25,000 nt of DNA from Anaeromyces robustus. Taxonomy: Eukaryota; Neocallimastigomycota; Neocallimastigomycetes; Neocallimastigales; Neocallimastigaceae. Every line of letters begins with the position of its first letter. The stretch's first letter is position 1. The position numbers and the translations under genes were made by a program. The stretch covers positions 1 to 25,000 of the forward strand of contig MCFG01000001.1 in assembly GCA_002104895.1 (NCBI GenBank). The letters are read 5' to 3'. Under the pieces are notes generated by a model, which ran no database searches, was not told the DNA's origin, and worked only from the letters and a program-made list of their open reading frames with translations. Positions 21,921 through 25,000 of the stretch are shown here, piece after piece.

Positions 21921-22484
21921 CTGAGTGTAGCATTTCGGCAATGTACATGAAATTTTTTGCATTGACAGGTCCTTTACGCCACATTTCATATTTTAAATTT
22001 ATATAAATATTTTTTGACGCCACATTTATATAAAATTTTTTTAAGAGAGTTTATATACTAGTACTTGTATATTAAAACATTTCTTATTTATTTCATAATT
22101 TAAAGAATTATAAATATAAATTTTAAATTTCACTTAATATTTTATTTATTTCATAATTTAAAGAATTATAAATATAAATTTTAAATTTCACTTAATATTT
22201 TTTTATTTCATAATTTAAAGAATTATAAATATAAATTTTAAATTTCACATAATATTTTATTTATTTCATAAGTTAAATAAAAAAAAAAAAGAAATATTAA
22301 TAAAAAGAAGATACCACTAATAAATTGGTTTCAATAAATCAATAATAAATAAAATATTGATTTTAATAATATAATAAATTTTTTATTTATTTATTTTATA
22401 AGCCACAATATAATACATTTAAATAATACGTTATTTTAATGCGCGATACATTTACGAAATACATTGCCGAAATGCACACTTCCC
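21921..22484. mobile_element. Non-autonomous DNA transposon (MITE-like), copy 2, 9-bp target duplication
   Basis: A perfect 16-bp inverted repeat, GCATTTCGGCAATGTA, lies at 21930-21945 and, inverted, at 22460-22475. Directly outside the ends is the 9-bp direct repeat TTAGAATAT (21912-21920 and 22485-22493). At both ends exactly nine bases separate this repeat from GCATTTCG, as in copy 1. The right end is TCCC in both copies. The interior is 564 bp in all, non-coding, with a 58-bp tandem repeat. The element was probably moved by a transposase acting in trans. An apparent minus-strand frame across the left end (21829-22023) has no features of a gene. Confidence 0.75.
22085..22275. repeat. 58-bp tandem repeat inside MITE copy 2, about 3.3 units
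   Basis: Units start TTTCATAATTTAAAGAATT and end with AAATTTCACTTAATATTTTA. The TTTCATAA landmarks are at 22091, 22149 and 22206, with a partial fourth copy near 22265. Units are almost identical. Confidence 0.9.
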
Positions 22485-22493
22485 TTAGAATAT
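22485..22493. repeat. Right 9-bp target site duplication of MITE copy 2
   Basis: TTAGAATAT directly after the terminal TCCC; matches 21912-21920. Confidence 0.6.
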
Positions 22494-22510
22494 ATTTCAC
22501 ATATTCTAAC

Positions 22511-23428
<918 letters not shown>

Positions 23429-25000
23429 TTATAAATCACATTTTCCAAATTCATTTTGACATCCTTTTCCACAATAATCTTTTGATTTTCCACAATAACC
23501 ATATTTACTACAACATTGACCTGATGGACATTGACCTATATTTTTACCACATTTTCCTTGAGTATCATTTTTACATTGACCATAATCTAATTGACAACCT
23601 TTTGATATTAAACAATAAGCATCTAAAGTACCACAGTATCCATATTTACTACAACATTGACCAGATGGACATTTACCTTTTCTTTACCACATTGTCCATT
23701 ATCATCAGAATTAACATCTTTATTACATTTACCAAATTCAGATTGACATCCTTTAGATATAGAACAATAATCATTTGATGTTCCACAATAACCATATCTA
23801 CTACAACATTTATCAGGTGGACATTGACCTATCTCTTTACCACATTTACCATTATCATCATAATCTTTATTACAATGACCAAATTCAGATTGACAACCTT
23901 TTGTTATGGCACAATATTCATCTGTTTTACCACAATAACCATATTTACTACAACATTGATCGAATGGACAACTACCAACATCTTTACCACATTTACCATT
24001 AATATTATAATCTTTATTACAATGACCAAATTCAGATTGACAACCTTTTGTTATAGCACAATAATCATCTGTTTTACCACAATAACCATCTTTACTACAG
24101 CATCCATTTGATGGACAACTACCAAAATCTTTACCACATTTACCTGAAGTATTAGTAGAGATTGGATATTTAGATGTTTTAGTGGTAGTAATTACAGGTT
24201 TTGTTGTAGTGGTAGAGGTAATAGTAGTTGTTACAGGCTTTGTTGTTGAAGTGGTAGTAGTTACAGGTTTTGTTGTTGAAGTGGTTGATTCAGATTTTAT
24301 TGAAGTAGTAGTAGTAGTAGTAATAGTAGTAGATGTTGTTGTTGTTGTTGATGATGATGATGAAGTAGTAGCAGTAATATTAGTACATAATTTTATTGAA
24401 GAATTACATACTAAATTTTCTATAGTACAAAGATCTTTAGTAGAAGCAATATCTCCATATGAACACATTGTAAGTTTTTTACCATTTATAGCAACCCCTT
24501 TAATATTTATATTTTTAGAAAAGTTACTAATAAATAATTAATTTATATAATATTATTATTTTGATAAATATATATATATATAAATAAAAATAAATAATTA
24601 ATCATCTTTTGTATATATTTATATAAAATCAGAAAAATTTATATGAACTATTTTAAATATATAAATAATTGTTTATAATATTAATAATATATATATATAT
24701 GGAGTATATTATTTTTTTTTTTATTTACAGATAAGTAAGTTCAGTCAATTGTTGATATGATTCAGGGATTTCATCATCAATTTGATTTTTACTCAAATCA
24801 CTATATTTAAATATAAATATGATTACATAAAATATATATATATTATTTTAATTATAAATAATAAAAATGATAAATAAGAGAATATACTTATTATAAAAAT
24901 ATATATATTAATTTAATATAATAATATAAGTTTTTTTCTTTTTCTTTTTATTTTCTTTTTTTTTTTAATTTCTTACAGGGATTTTAAATTTTTAAGTGAA
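23429..25000 (-). CDS. LRR protein with Thr-rich linker and five CBM18 modules, 3' part, frameshifted
   Basis: The gene enters from beyond the right edge. Three exons are visible: to 24977 (partial), 24800-24729 (72 nt, one LRR with DLSKNQIDDEIPES) and 24526-23429; both introns are GT-AG and phase 2. The last exon starts with a short cysteine-containing segment (TMCSYGDIAS) and then about 75 residues of Ser/Thr with TTKPVTTT repeats, a likely O-glycosylated spacer. Five CBM18 modules follow, with CCSKYGYCG or close forms. The frame breaks in the fourth: at the A run on the minus strand (23678-23681) one base is missing relative to the module pattern. The rest of module four and all of module five are intact in the next frame, ending TAA at 23431-23429. 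Without the shift the protein parallels the gene at 2853-5888, which lacks the Thr linker and has Trp where this one has Tyr. It is either a recent pseudogene or an assembly error. Confidence 0.82.

Noticed and set aside
21829-22023. Minus-strand frame of 64 codons across the left end of MITE copy 2
   Set aside because: It crosses the transposon boundary, has no motif, and its length is not unusual by chance.

Overview
The window looks like nuclear DNA of an anaerobic gut fungus (Neocallimastigomycota, the Neocallimastix/Piromyces/Anaeromyces type). The reasons are extreme A+T content outside exons, long poly-A/T and (AAT)n tracts, short GT-AG introns, and a gene set made of secreted polysaccharide-binding or polysaccharide-modifying proteins: a CBM1 module joined to a CE4 deacetylase by a poly-Asn linker, arrays of CBM18 chitin-binding modules, and starch-binding modules. 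Genus cannot be decided from the sequence alone.

Layout. 1-2850: low-complexity DNA holding a 1.1 kb non-autonomous DNA transposon (1296-2420). 2853-5888 (minus): a complete ten-exon gene for a secreted leucine-rich-repeat protein ending in four CBM18 modules. 5889-9532: non-coding spacer between divergent genes. 9533-10954 (plus): an intronless gene for a secreted protein with two copies of a CBM26-CBM25-like starch-binding pair, each copy preceded by a Lys-Arg site. 11942-17040 (plus): a non-LTR retrotransposon (LINE) with an 11-bp target site duplication and a 47-nt A tail; its endonuclease and reverse transcriptase motifs are intact, but the 3' part of its reading frame is shifted twice. 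19810-20874 (plus): a two-exon gene for a secreted CBM1 + CE4 (NodB) deacetylase. 20875-23428: repeats, including a second, smaller member of the same DNA transposon family (21921-22484) and a perfect (AAT)80 tract. 23429-25000 (minus): the 3' part of a second LRR-CBM18 gene, running off the right edge, with a one-base frameshift in its fourth CBM18.

How the parts fit together. All four host genes encode proteins predicted to pass through the secretory pathway and to bind or modify glycans: chitin or other GlcNAc polymers (CBM18), cellulose (CBM1), starch (CBM26/CBM25) and acetylated xylan or chitin (CE4). No dockerin and no glycoside hydrolase is visible. All twelve introns I could place are phase 2, and in the LRR genes most exons carry one repeat each, which is a layout that allows repeats to be gained or lost without breaking the frame.

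The strongest new observations are these. (1) Two short elements share terminal inverted repeats, and each is flanked by its own 9-bp direct repeat, as expected for a Mutator-like MITE family. (2) The starch-binding protein looks like a kexin-processed tandem polyprotein. (3) The LRR-CBM18 genes have strict one-exon-per-repeat modularity. (4) The LINE 5' leader is unusually rich in perfect hairpins and carries an internal A38 tract. All domain calls come from reading motifs by eye; no database search was possible.
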